Positions 25,861 to 33,510 of a stretch of DNA of 36,973 bases are shown piece by piece; position 1 is the first letter of the stretch, and every line of letters begins with the position of its first letter. The position numbers and the translations under genes are program-made. The stretch covers positions 1 to 36,973 of the forward strand of contig JAILAD010000027.1 of NCBI GenBank assembly GCA_024681795.1. The letters are read 5' to 3'. Under the pieces are notes generated by a model. The model worked only from the letters and a program-made list of their open reading frames with translations, ran no database searches and was not told the DNA's origin. Origin of the DNA: Lachnospiraceae bacterium (lineage in GTDB: Bacteria; Bacillota; Clostridia; Lachnospirales; Lachnospiraceae).

Positions 25861-25875
25861 GTTCCCCCCCCTGAT

Positions 25876-26952
25876 TTATCTGCTGTTGCGTGCATTTTCA
25901 GGCCGGCTGTAAAAATCTTTCTTTACGGAAAACATATTGTCTTCCGCTTCCTTGACAAGCTCGACCATGTTGATACCGCCTTCCGATTTGCTCTGTGATG
26001 CTACCCCGAAAGAAATATGATATCCCTTTTTATCCAGTACTTCCTCAATCTTCCGGATTTCGGAAAGCACTCTTTCGGTCTTATCATCCATGCAAAATGC
26101 CACAAACTCATCGCCGCCGATACGATACGTATGCTCCGGGCCGAACGTTTGCTGCATAATCCTCGCAATCTCTTTTAACATCCTGTCTCCTGCCGGATGA
26201 CCTTCTTTGTTGTTAAGTTCGTGAAGACCGTTCACATCACCGTAAATACAGATAAGATTTTCGGTGCATTCCCCCGGATACTCCTCCATCCGGTTTTCAT
26301 AATGATTCCGGTTCTTTACTCCGGTCAGCAGATCGGTTCTGCTCATGTATTCAATCTGTCGGGACTGCACCAGAGCCCGGAATTTGATTTTCATGATAAA
26401 TATTGTTGTAAGCACTGCAACCACACCGAATGTAATCATGTTCCAAACATCGGTACTTACCACCTCCGGCATCTTCACCCGGGTAACAATCACGCAAAAG
26501 GCGGCAACAACGGTTGAAATAAGCGCCGACAGTCTGGCCGGACAGTCACAGAATAAAAGCGGACTCACCAGCAAAAAGGCAACCGCCGACACTGCAGGTT
26601 TTTCGGCATGAAGGAGTGAAATACGGATTCCGAAAACGTAAAGAAGTGTCTCAAATACGTATACAAATCCCATAACCAGCGCCGGATACTTTGGTACGAC
26701 AAAGAAAGCCATCAGCATAATAACCAGCATAATAATGCCGCAAACCAGATATGTCGGGGCATTTACGGTTGCAAAGCCGTTGGAAAGCGTACTTACGACG
26801 AAAAGCGCAAAAAAGATAACGGCACCGATTAAGGAAAAAACCCTTAAAAGCTGCTGGTTTTCCTCGTAAACCGCAGGAAGAAGCTTTTTATACTCCTCTT
26901 TTTCCACCCCCGCATAACGGAACAGTTTCCAAAATTTTTTCATAAAATTCAT
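25876..26952 (-). CDS. Membrane-bound diguanylate cyclase (GGDEF)
   Basis: The 358-residue protein has about six membrane segments at residues 36-190, in the 5TM/7TM sensor style, then a GGDEF domain (about 203-340). Start of the domain is SRTDLLTGVKNRNHYENR; the metal-binding Asp is in YGDVNGL (239); the active loop is YRIGGDEF (279-283). The inhibitory RxxD site is absent (FGPE in that place). It makes c-di-GMP from two GTP. The start has only a weak purine stretch (AGAGAG), and a second ATG three codons later is possible. An extended -10 promoter lies at 27018-27026. Confidence 0.93.
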   Translation of the reverse strand: MNFMKKFWKLFRYAGVEKEEYKKLLPAVYEENQQLLRVFSLIGAVIFFALFVVSTLSNGFATVNAPTYLVCGIIMLVIMLMAFFVVPKYPALVMGFVYVFETLLYVFGIRISLLHAEKPAVSAVAFLLVSPLLFCDCPARLSALISTVVAAFCVIVTRVKMPEVVSTDVWNMITFGVVAVLTTIFIMKIKFRALVQSRQIEYMSRTDLLTGVKNRNHYENRMEEYPGECTENLICIYGDVNGLHELNNKEGHPAGDRMLKEIARIMQQTFGPEHTYRIGGDEFVAFCMDDKTERVLSEIRKIEEVLDKKGYHISFGVASQSKSEGGINMVELVKEAEDNMFSVKKDFYSRPENARNSR

Positions 26953-27017
26953 ATTTTTTTCTCTCTGTTATTCTCTGTTTATTTGTTTACTGCCTGCTGT
27001 TTACTGTTATCTGAATA

Positions 27018-27026
27018 ATTATACCA
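27018..27026 (-). promoter_or_regulatory. Extended -10 promoter of the diguanylate cyclase / TIGR02452 operon
   Basis: On the minus strand the sequence is TGGTATAAT (27018-27026), a TGN plus perfect TATAAT. The leader of about 60 nt contains two CAGTAAAC direct repeats. The rest of the gap up to 27180 holds nothing recognisable. Confidence 0.5.
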
Positions 27027-27180
27027 TTTTTCCTGAATATATTTCTACCCCGACTTCCGTTCAGACAAAAAAACATCCCGGTGTGCAAATACTGTTTTTC
27101 AGCGGAATTGTTTTCACGACTGTAAGCTGACTTTACATCATGCAGTCCAACAGATATCCAACAAAGCATCAGCCACCGTT

Positions 27181-29001
27181 TTACTGTTCCAGCGTCTTTC
27201 GCAACCCATCAACCTTCTCCTTCATTTCATCCGGGTTGTAAAAAGTAACGGCATAAGAGCCCCATGCTTTTTCATAGCGGACTCTCAAATCATACGGGCA
27301 GTCCAGAAGATAAAGGTGATTGCCGCATTTTGTCCCCAGTTTTTCTTCCAGATTGTCATTGTGGGAAGCATAAATGTTATAGGCATTTTTCTCACCGACA
27401 TCCAGTACCGTCAGCGGATTGTTATATACAACGAGATTTGCGGAACGAAATTCCTCTCCTCCGAAATACAATCCCGAAATCATGTTGTTCTCAAAAAAGC
27501 CCTTTTTCAGTTTTGTGGAAAACTGAAAATAATATTCGCCGCTCAGACAGTTATTTGCCAGATCAAGGTAGGTCAGTGCCTCAAAACTGTCGTTTAAACT
27601 GTCAATCCGGTTGTTCCTTGCGGAAAGATATGAAAGTTTCTCCGAACCGTTTAGGTAAAGCACCGTAATCTGATTATCATCCACACTTAGATTTTTGAGT
27701 AGCGGCATCGGGTTAAGACACTCGATATCCGTAATTTTATTGTGTGAAAGGTCCAGGACGGTAAGGGATTCTTTCGCGGCCTGCAGGGCCTTTACATCCT
27801 CAATCTCATTATCCGACAGAATCACTTTCGTTAACAGCGCACAGTTCGTCAAAACGGTAATATTATCCAGATTGTTCCCCGATGCATAAAGTGTCTTTAA
27901 ATGAATCGCCCGCTCCAGGAAATCCAGATTTTCCAACTCGTTCCCGTCGAGCCTTATGGAAGTCAGGCCGTCCAAATCGGTTGCCCGGATATGTTTTAAT
28001 CCGTTCCGGCTTAATTCCGCCGTCTGAAGTTTAGGATTACCGGATAAATCAAGTTCTTTCAGCTGATTATCCGACAAATCAAGCGTCTTCAATCCCGGTG
28101 TACTTTCCAGAATGGCACTTGCATCCCGATCCGTAAGATCACATCCCGTAACCGTAACCTGCGAAACTTTATCACTCAGGATTTCACTCCATACCTCCGG
28201 TTTTCTGACGGATATTTCGCAGTTTGTCAGTTTTAACTGCCTTACCTCTTTTCCCTTTGCGGCTTTTTTCAGTGCCCGGTCCGTTACTTTAAAATCCGTA
28301 AACTCAATCGCGTTTTTGCTTATTCTGCCCGTTGTTTTTTTATGTGCTTTTGATACATTAATCCCGATTACCGCACCCGTGATTCCGAGTATAAGAAGAA
28401 CACCTGCAAGAACCGGAATCAGAAGTTTAAAATTCTTCCGGGGAGTCCCGGATGCTTTTTTCTTCGCTGTTTCGGGCTGCTTCTCTGTTTCGGGCTGCTT
28501 CTCTGTTTCGGGCTGCTTCTCTTCTTCCTGCTTACCTTCTGTTTCTCCGGAATTCGTCCCGCGGCAGCCTGACCCGTTCAGCACATCCAGTTCGATAAAC
28601 TCTTCCATGAATCTGTCCGGACTGGTTTTATAATAATCCACCGACTGCACCGTGGAAATCTGCATCTCAACACCGAGCGACAGATTTGTTTCCTCCAGAA
28701 AAACGGTCATAAAAGGTTTGCGCTTACGCACCGCAAAATCGATTTCCCTCTTGCAGTTAAACGAATCCATATAGGAATTTGACAAAAAAGCAATAAAATA
28801 AGCGCAGTCATTCAAATGCTGCGCAATTACCTCCGGCCACTCCGTGCCCGGTCTGATTCCGTCATCGTACCATACACGATATCCGGCTTCTGTCATGTGA
28901 TTTATAATGGGGATAATCAAATCCGAGTCCTTATGACTGTAGCTTACAAATATGTATTTTTCGCATCCCTCGTAAGGACGCGGATTAGATAAATGATCCA
29001 T
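27181..29001 (-). CDS. TIR-domain, transmembrane, leucine-rich-repeat protein
   Basis: The 606-residue protein starts at the ATG 28999-29001, preceded by AGGGGG; it overlaps the helicase gene end by 17 nt. TIR domain: residues 14-138 (KYIFVSYSHKDSDLI; YRVWYDDGIRPGTEW; CAYFIAFLSNSYMDSFNCKREIDFAV, with Glu86 at the NADase catalytic position). An acidic linker holds three KQPETE repeats (162-179). A single membrane helix lies at 191-217. The remainder (about 235-560) is leucine-rich repeats of the LxxLxLxxNxL type. Topology should be TIR inside, LRR outside. Bacterial TIR proteins cleave NAD+ or signal in defence; which applies here is unknown. The C-terminal cap has Cys residues (GTKCGNHLYLLDC). 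Confidence 0.88.
   Translation of the reverse strand: MDHLSNPRPYEGCEKYIFVSYSHKDSDLIIPIINHMTEAGYRVWYDDGIRPGTEWPEVIAQHLNDCAYFIAFLSNSYMDSFNCKREIDFAVRKRKPFMTVFLEETNLSLGVEMQISTVQSVDYYKTSPDRFMEEFIELDVLNGSGCRGTNSGETEGKQEEEKQPETEKQPETEKQPETAKKKASGTPRKNFKLLIPVLAGVLLILGITGAVIGINVSKAHKKTTGRISKNAIEFTDFKVTDRALKKAAKGKEVRQLKLTNCEISVRKPEVWSEILSDKVSQVTVTGCDLTDRDASAILESTPGLKTLDLSDNQLKELDLSGNPKLQTAELSRNGLKHIRATDLDGLTSIRLDGNELENLDFLERAIHLKTLYASGNNLDNITVLTNCALLTKVILSDNEIEDVKALQAAKESLTVLDLSHNKITDIECLNPMPLLKNLSVDDNQITVLYLNGSEKLSYLSARNNRIDSLNDSFEALTYLDLANNCLSGEYYFQFSTKLKKGFFENNMISGLYFGGEEFRSANLVVYNNPLTVLDVGEKNAYNIYASHNDNLEEKLGTKCGNHLYLLDCPYDLRVRYEKAWGSYAVTFYNPDEMKEKVDGLRKTLEQ
28467..28520. repeat. Three perfect 18-bp tandem repeats in the TIR protein linker
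   Basis: The unit CTGTTTCGGGCTGCTTCT occurs three times without a mismatch (28467-28484, 28485-28502, 28503-28520). It encodes six residues per copy (KQPETE) and keeps the frame, so copy number can change without loss of the protein. Confidence 0.95.
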
Positions 29002-30985
29002 TTTTGTTTCCCCCTGAATATCCCTGCCGTACCTGCTGCTTAGTCGCATGGTTCAAAAAACGAACCGGTTTCCCGAAAGACCCTTTTTTCTTCTTTTTGT
29101 CATCAAGAAAATAATACCGTTTCTTTAGGATGCGGTTAATTTCTTTTATAGCATCGTTACGTCGTTTTTTTAATTCCTTCTCGTTAATGATTTTTCCGGT
29201 CTTTCTCGAAATCTGATAGTACAAATCGAGCCGTTTATAAAAGGTTTCCCAGTGATACAGATAATTCGGATTTCCCTCAAAATCCGGAAGAAAATACCCG
29301 GTACATCCGTCATTATAATCCATGCAACAACGGATAAAATCCTTTTTCAAAACCGGCTCGTCCGTATCAATCGGGCAGGTGATTAAAGAATACATTTCCT
29401 GTTTTGATATGTTTTCCCGTGATTTTACGTCAATTGAGCGGAAAATCTTATATAACTCCATCACTTCCGTAATATCCATCTTCGTAAAAGGCTCCGAAGG
29501 TGCCATTTCCGCCCAGACTTCCAAAATATAAAGAAGGTTATACGGAAGTTCCAAAAGCACATCGGGGAATCCAAGCGGAGCAATGGTGATAATGGGGTCA
29601 GGCACTGTTAAGCATTCCCGTACATAATCCGATTCATCCACGGATGTGCAGAATCCCTCTTCGTAAATACCTTTTCTTCCGGCACGTCCCGCAATCTGCT
29701 TGATTTCCTGCGAATGCAGAACTCTCTTTTCAATTCCGTCAAATTTCTCAATCGTGGAAAAAACGATACGCTTAATCGGAAGATTGATCCCCATTCCGAT
29801 TGCATCCGTTGCAACGACAACCTCCGTTTCCCCGACGGCAAACTGCTCGACCTGAAATTTCCTTGCCGAAGGCGGCAGATTCCCGTAGATAACACTGGTT
29901 TTCAGTCCGGCTTTTTCAATCTGTTCCGAAATTCCCAAAACACCGCCCTTGGAGAACGTAATAACAGCATCTCCGGGTTTTAACTGTCTGATATAATTGT
30001 CTCCGTCTGTTCCTTCTTTAAAGGGCTCGAACGTAAGAGGCGTCATGCGCTCGTAGTGGAATACTTCATAGGTATCGTCACATAAAGTAATCAGTTTTTC
30101 CACGATATTTTCCGCACTCTGTGCCATACAGACATGAATTTCATTTGCCCGGATTCCGAGAATTGCCCTTGTCCAGTTATGTCCGCGCCTCGGATCCGCG
30201 AGCATTTGTGCCTCGTCAATTACGGCAATATCATAGTAATCATGCGTATTTAACATTTCAATCGTGGAAGCCTGGCATACGGCACCGTCCACCAGATTGC
30301 TTTCTTCTCCCGTAATGAGATTACAGGGTACTTCCATGCGGTTGAATTTATCAAATACTTCCAAAGCCAGAAGACGCAGCGGTCCCAAATAAATCCCTTT
30401 CTCACATTCCCTCAGGCGTTCCAGGGACTGATATGTTTTTCCGCTGTTCGTCGGTCCGACGTGCAAAATAAAATGCCTCTTCATTTCTCTTGCCTGCGGA
30501 TAATCGTCGATGGGATTCCTGTTAAGAAGATTGCGGATTCCGGTTTTGATTTTTTCAGCCAGATAATCATTCCGGTAATACCAGGTCAGACCCTGTAATG
30601 CCAGTTCGGGAGATGGTTTATAGCGACCGAAATACTGATAAACCTCAAACTCCTGCCCTTTCGGAAAATGATTTTTAAAAGCAAACCAGTCCGAAGCTGC
30701 AATCCGTCTGATTAAAACATCCAGCCGCCCTTCCAGCAGGGACAGACGTTCTTCATGCTGCATCGAAATCTCTTTCGCTTTATGATATGCTTTGATTTCG
30801 GAACATACGGTAAATAAAAAAAACCTGTCAACCGCACGGGAGTTTTCCAAAACAAAAACATGCCGCTCGATTTTATCGACGGAAACCCTCTTTCCCTTTG
30901 GTTCCGAATAAAAAGACTGCTTATAATACCCAGAGAGAAAATCTATGACTTTTTGATAACGTTTGTTTGGTTTTTTTCGTTTCAT
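28985..30985 (-). CDS. SUV3-like superfamily 2 helicase
   Basis: The 666-residue protein has a helical N-terminal region (1-165) and a helicase core. Walker A is GPTNSGKT (177-184), motif Ia GPLRLLALEV, motif II DEAQ (257-260), then CQASTIEM. The second RecA domain carries VVVATDAIGMGINLPI and motif VI QIAGRAGRKG. The C-terminal region resembles SUV3 (LPDFEGNPNYLYHWETFY segment), and the tail is very basic. Mitochondrial SUV3 unwinds RNA for the degradosome; bacterial forms are common in Lachnospiraceae but poorly studied. The start has only a weak GGATGG site. It overlaps the TIR-LRR gene, so translation of the two is likely coupled. Confidence 0.93.
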   Translation of the reverse strand: MKRKKPNKRYQKVIDFLSGYYKQSFYSEPKGKRVSVDKIERHVFVLENSRAVDRFFLFTVCSEIKAYHKAKEISMQHEERLSLLEGRLDVLIRRIAASDWFAFKNHFPKGQEFEVYQYFGRYKPSPELALQGLTWYYRNDYLAEKIKTGIRNLLNRNPIDDYPQAREMKRHFILHVGPTNSGKTYQSLERLRECEKGIYLGPLRLLALEVFDKFNRMEVPCNLITGEESNLVDGAVCQASTIEMLNTHDYYDIAVIDEAQMLADPRRGHNWTRAILGIRANEIHVCMAQSAENIVEKLITLCDDTYEVFHYERMTPLTFEPFKEGTDGDNYIRQLKPGDAVITFSKGGVLGISEQIEKAGLKTSVIYGNLPPSARKFQVEQFAVGETEVVVATDAIGMGINLPIKRIVFSTIEKFDGIEKRVLHSQEIKQIAGRAGRKGIYEEGFCTSVDESDYVRECLTVPDPIITIAPLGFPDVLLELPYNLLYILEVWAEMAPSEPFTKMDITEVMELYKIFRSIDVKSRENISKQEMYSLITCPIDTDEPVLKKDFIRCCMDYNDGCTGYFLPDFEGNPNYLYHWETFYKRLDLYYQISRKTGKIINEKELKKRRNDAIKEINRILKKRYYFLDDKKKKKGSFGKPVRFLNHATKQQVRQGYSGGNKNGSFI

Positions 30986-31064
30986 TTTATATTTTATCCA
31001 TCCGGCTTAATCTACGTATTCCCGAAAAGCGCACAAGCCGGTCCAACAGTTTTTCTTTTCGTAA

Positions 31065-31073
31065 ATTATAACA
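31065..31073 (-). promoter_or_regulatory. Extended -10 promoter of the helicase / TIR-LRR operon
   Basis: On the minus strand TGTTATAAT (31065-31073) contains a perfect TATAAT with TGN. The -35 is poor. It lies about 80 nt before the helicase start. The remaining gap to the IS end hairpin at 31128 is AT-rich with no gene. Confidence 0.55.
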
Positions 31074-31127
31074 TACACCACGCAAAATTATTTAAAAACC
31101 TGTTTTTTAGGAGATTAAGCGGGAATC

Positions 31128-31148
31128 CTCGGCAATTCAATTGCCGAG
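31128..31148. repeat. Left-end hairpin of the IS element
   Basis: Ten-base arms (CTCGGCAATT / AATTGCCGAG) flank a single C. The sequence is identical to the right-end hairpin and is the expected TnpA recognition structure. Confidence 0.88.
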
Positions 31149-31186
31149 ATGAGAGCGTCTAATCCCCTGTTCTAATCGAACATATG

Positions 31187-31215
31187 TTGCATTCTTGTTT
31201 ATCTTATGATATACT
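31187..31215 (+). promoter_or_regulatory. tnpA promoter, apparently driving a leaderless transcript
   Basis: TTGCAT (31187-31192), 17-nt spacer, TATACT (31210-31215) with TG before it (TGATATACT). Transcription would begin about 31221-31223, at the second in-frame ATG of tnpA, with no room for a ribosome site. Confidence 0.6.
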
Positions 31216-31632
31216 ATGTGTATGAAAGATAATCTAATTCATTACAGAACTTCGGTATGTAATATCAACTACCATGTGGTATGGTCTGTGAAATACCGCC
31301 GGAAAATTCTCAACAATGAAGTCGAGGCTTATCTTAAAGAGCTTGTTCAGCAAATTGCCGATGAAAAAGGCTTTATCGTCCAACTCTTTGAGTGTGGAGA
31401 ACAGGATCATTGTCATTGCTTTATCACTGCTCCGCCTAAGTTATCTGTCACAACCATTGTTAAGTATCTAAAAGGGATCACCGGGCGCAAGCTTTTTGAG
31501 AGATTCCCCGACATTCGCCAAAAGCTATGGAAAGGGGAACTGTGGAACCACTCGTATTATTGTGAAACCATTGGCTCTGTATCCGAAGAAAACATTAAAC
31601 GGTATATTGAGCACCAAAGCAAATCTTATTGA
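31216..31632 (+). CDS. tnpA: IS200/IS605 transposase TnpA (Y1 HUH)
   Basis: The protein is 138 residues from the first ATG, or 136 from the ATG at 31222, which fits the promoter better. The HUH metal motif is DHCHCFI (His65, His67), and the catalytic tyrosine is Tyr130 in IKRYIEHQ. N-terminal YHVVWSVKYRRKIL is the usual family start. TnpA cuts and joins single-stranded element ends at the subterminal hairpins. Length and motifs are complete, so it is probably active. No ribosome site precedes either start codon. tnpB follows after 11 nt. Confidence 0.95.
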   Translation: MCMKDNLIHYRTSVCNINYHVVWSVKYRRKILNNEVEAYLKELVQQIADEKGFIVQLFECGEQDHCHCFITAPPKLSVTTIVKYLKGITGRKLFERFPDIRQKLWKGELWNHSYYCETIGSVSEENIKRYIEHQSKSY

Positions 31633-31643
31633 AGGGAGCATAA

Positions 31644-32897
31644 ATGCTGTTAACATGTAAAACCACGGTAAAACTGAATAATAACAGCGAAAATATCATT
31701 GGTCATATGTGTTATGCAGCCTATAAGCTTTGGAATGTTTGCAATTATGAACGGATTCATCATAAGGAGCTTGACCTTCCGGTGAATTATCCTGATTGGT
31801 ATTACCAGAAAAAAGCACATAAAAGTGATTTATGGTATAAACAGTTACCATCCCAAACTGCACAGGAAGTATGCAAACTTTTGGACAAGTCATGGAAATC
31901 CTTTTATACCCTGGAAAAAACACATGGCATTGAGAATCCGAAACCTCCCCGGTTCAAGCATGACCCGGTTGCCATTACATATATGCAAAACGGGATTGCC
32001 CATTCTTCCGGGGAAGAGATTGTCCGTCTGTCACTCCCAAAACAACTGAAACTTTATATGGCAGACTGCTATGACGTTCATGACAATTACCTTTTCCTTA
32101 AAAACCGGATTTTTAAGGACATAAATGTCATCAAGCAGATTAAAATCTACCCTCCTGCAAAAGGTGAATGCAGTATTCTAATCATTTATGAAACGAAAGA
32201 TACGGAATTGCTTGCTGATAATGGGAAATACCTGTCAATTGATCTCGGTATCCATAACTTTTTTACCTGTTATGCTTCGGATACCGGGGAGACTTTTATT
32301 ATCGGCCGCAAATATCTTTCAATCTGTCACTATTACAATAAAGAGATTGCCAGGGTTCAGTCGCAATGGTCTTCTGTGCAATTCGGAAAGGGAGTAAAAT
32401 ATCCGAAAACATCAAAACATATCGGCAGACTTCATCAAAAGAAAAATAATGCCATTCGGGATTATCTTCATAAGATGACGAGATATCTCGTTAACTACTG
32501 CTTGGAAAAAGATATCCATACCATAGTCATTGGGGACATTACCAATATCCGGAACGGGAAAAGCTTTGGCAATATTACCAATCAGAAACTGCATGCCCTG
32601 CCCTATAAAAAGGTGTATTCTCTTTTGGAGTATAAACTAAGACAGGCAGGAGTTCGTCTGGTTATGCAAAATGAAGCATATTCAAGCCAGACCAGTCCTC
32701 TTAAACCAGCCGTTTCAAAAGACAATGCTGAAGCCCAAAACCGTAAAAAGCGTGGTTTGTATGTGGATGGGAATAATCAATGGAATGCAGATTGCGTTGG
32801 AGCTTTCAATATCATGAGATTATTCTTGGCAAATACTGATTCCAAAGTTGTTCTAACCGACATGAAGGAACCAAGTGTTATAAAAGTAGCTGTGTAA
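31644..32897 (+). CDS. tnpB: TnpB, RNA-guided nuclease-like protein (no zinc ribbon)
   Basis: The 417-residue protein has the TnpB layout: N-terminal wedge and REC part, then RuvC. RuvC-I has Asp200 (LSIDLGIHN) and RuvC-III Asp383 (WNADCVGAFNI). At RuvC-II the segment is IVIGDITNIR, so Gly297 stands where Glu is usual. Glu344 (QNEAYSSQTSP) might take its place. The zinc ribbon expected between QTS and RuvC-III lacks all CxxC pairs: the segment 349-380 has no cysteine. TnpB proteins of IS605 elements cut DNA guided by an RNA from the element's right end. GGGAG lies 6 nt before the ATG. Whether this variant cuts is unknown. Confidence 0.9.
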   Translation: MLLTCKTTVKLNNNSENIIGHMCYAAYKLWNVCNYERIHHKELDLPVNYPDWYYQKKAHKSDLWYKQLPSQTAQEVCKLLDKSWKSFYTLEKTHGIENPKPPRFKHDPVAITYMQNGIAHSSGEEIVRLSLPKQLKLYMADCYDVHDNYLFLKNRIFKDINVIKQIKIYPPAKGECSILIIYETKDTELLADNGKYLSIDLGIHNFFTCYASDTGETFIIGRKYLSICHYYNKEIARVQSQWSSVQFGKGVKYPKTSKHIGRLHQKKNNAIRDYLHKMTRYLVNYCLEKDIHTIVIGDITNIRNGKSFGNITNQKLHALPYKKVYSLLEYKLRQAGVRLVMQNEAYSSQTSPLKPAVSKDNAEAQNRKKRGLYVDGNNQWNADCVGAFNIMRLFLANTDSKVVLTDMKEPSVIKVAV

Positions 32898-32985
32898 AAA
32901 GCAGTATTGGTGTCATGGACGCACCCTGAATCTACGAAACAATTGTTTCGCACATCAGATGCTCGGCAATTCAATTGCCGAGTAG
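32898..32985 (+). ncRNA. Candidate right-end (omega/reRNA) guide-RNA scaffold
   Basis: After the tnpB stop the right end holds a perfect 16-nt palindrome CGAAACAATTGTTTCG (32935-32950) and the IS hairpin (32962-32982). In IS605 elements the RNA bound by TnpB comes from the tnpB 3' end and this region, with the guide just beyond the element end. The RNA boundaries cannot be set from sequence alone. Confidence 0.45.
32962..32982. repeat. Right-end hairpin of the IS element
   Basis: This 21-nt palindrome is identical to the one at 31128-31148. It is followed by TAGTTCAC, which may hold the right cleavage site. Confidence 0.88.
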
Positions 32986-33396
32986 TTCACCGGCGATGTC
33001 GATAAGGTTTTTGGAGGCAAAGGAAACACCTATTGGCATTATGTCCTAAAGAAAGGGAAGGTAACGGAACTCTATGTCGGAAAGAAGACAGGGGATACCT
33101 GGGAAGATACATACCAAAAGGGAACAAAAACCAAAGCATTGGCGCCCGGCAGCACAATCGAACTGATTGCAAAGTGCGCGTTTCTGGCACAGGATGAAAA
33201 ATGGGTTAAGGACAGAACGGGAAAACTAATCGAAAACGCCCATCCGCATCTTCACTATGTATACGGTTTCGGGGATAAGGCTGCGGATGTATCCAAAGAG
33301 TACGGAGTTACTATTGGATATTCGGACATTAAAGACCTGGCGGCCGGATTCCATTTAAGATACCTCTACGTTGGAAGTGAAGTAAACCTTCCGTAG
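32986..33396 (+). pseudogene. 5'-truncated gene fragment beside the IS element
   Basis: An open frame of 136 codons starts right after the IS right end (an in-frame TAG at 32983) and ends with TAG at 33394-33396. It lacks a proper start codon and ribosome site. The encoded segment has an aromatic, beta-rich look (GNTYWHYVLKKGKVTELYVG; HPHLHYVYGFGDKAADVS; FHLRYLYVGSEVNLP) and is followed by a terminator. I do not recognise the family. No matching 5' part is seen left of the IS, so the rest was lost by deletion or rearrangement. A short protein from TTG at 33139 is a less likely alternative. Confidence 0.6.
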
Positions 33397-33436
33397 GGGA
33401 ATGGATTTCACACGGAATTTTTGTCATGCATAAAAG

Positions 33437-33460
33437 GAGTCGGATTCCCGGCTCTTTTTT
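33437..33460 (+). terminator. Intrinsic terminator after the gene fragment
   Basis: GAGTCGG, loop ATTC, CCGGCTC (one T-G wobble) forms a 7-bp stem followed by six T. It isolates the coupling-protein promoter from upstream transcription. Confidence 0.8.
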
Positions 33461-33510
33461 CACGCAAAGAGAAGAAAAGAAAGCGGCTTAATGCCAAAAG
33501 TATAAAGTAC

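Larger units (their letters stand above)
31105..32990 (+). mobile_element. IS200/IS605-family insertion sequence (tnpA + tnpB)
   Basis: The element contains a Y1 HUH transposase gene and a tnpB gene in the same direction, 11 nt apart. The same 21-nt palindrome (arms CTCGGCAATT and AATTGCCGAG around one C) lies near both ends, at 31128-31148 and 32962-32982. Such subterminal hairpins are what TnpA binds. There are no terminal inverted repeats or target duplications, as usual for the family, so the exact ends are uncertain by some 10-25 nt. Everything needed appears intact. It sits between the helicase promoter and a truncated gene fragment. Confidence 0.85.

Noticed and set aside
26987..27169. 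60-codon minus-strand frame between the TIR-LRR and diguanylate cyclase genes
   Set aside because: No ribosome site or recognisable motif, and it contains the extended -10 promoter of the next operon.
31644..32897. tnpB considered as a small Cas12
   Set aside because: It is paired with tnpA and bounded by IS end hairpins, with no CRISPR array or adaptation genes.
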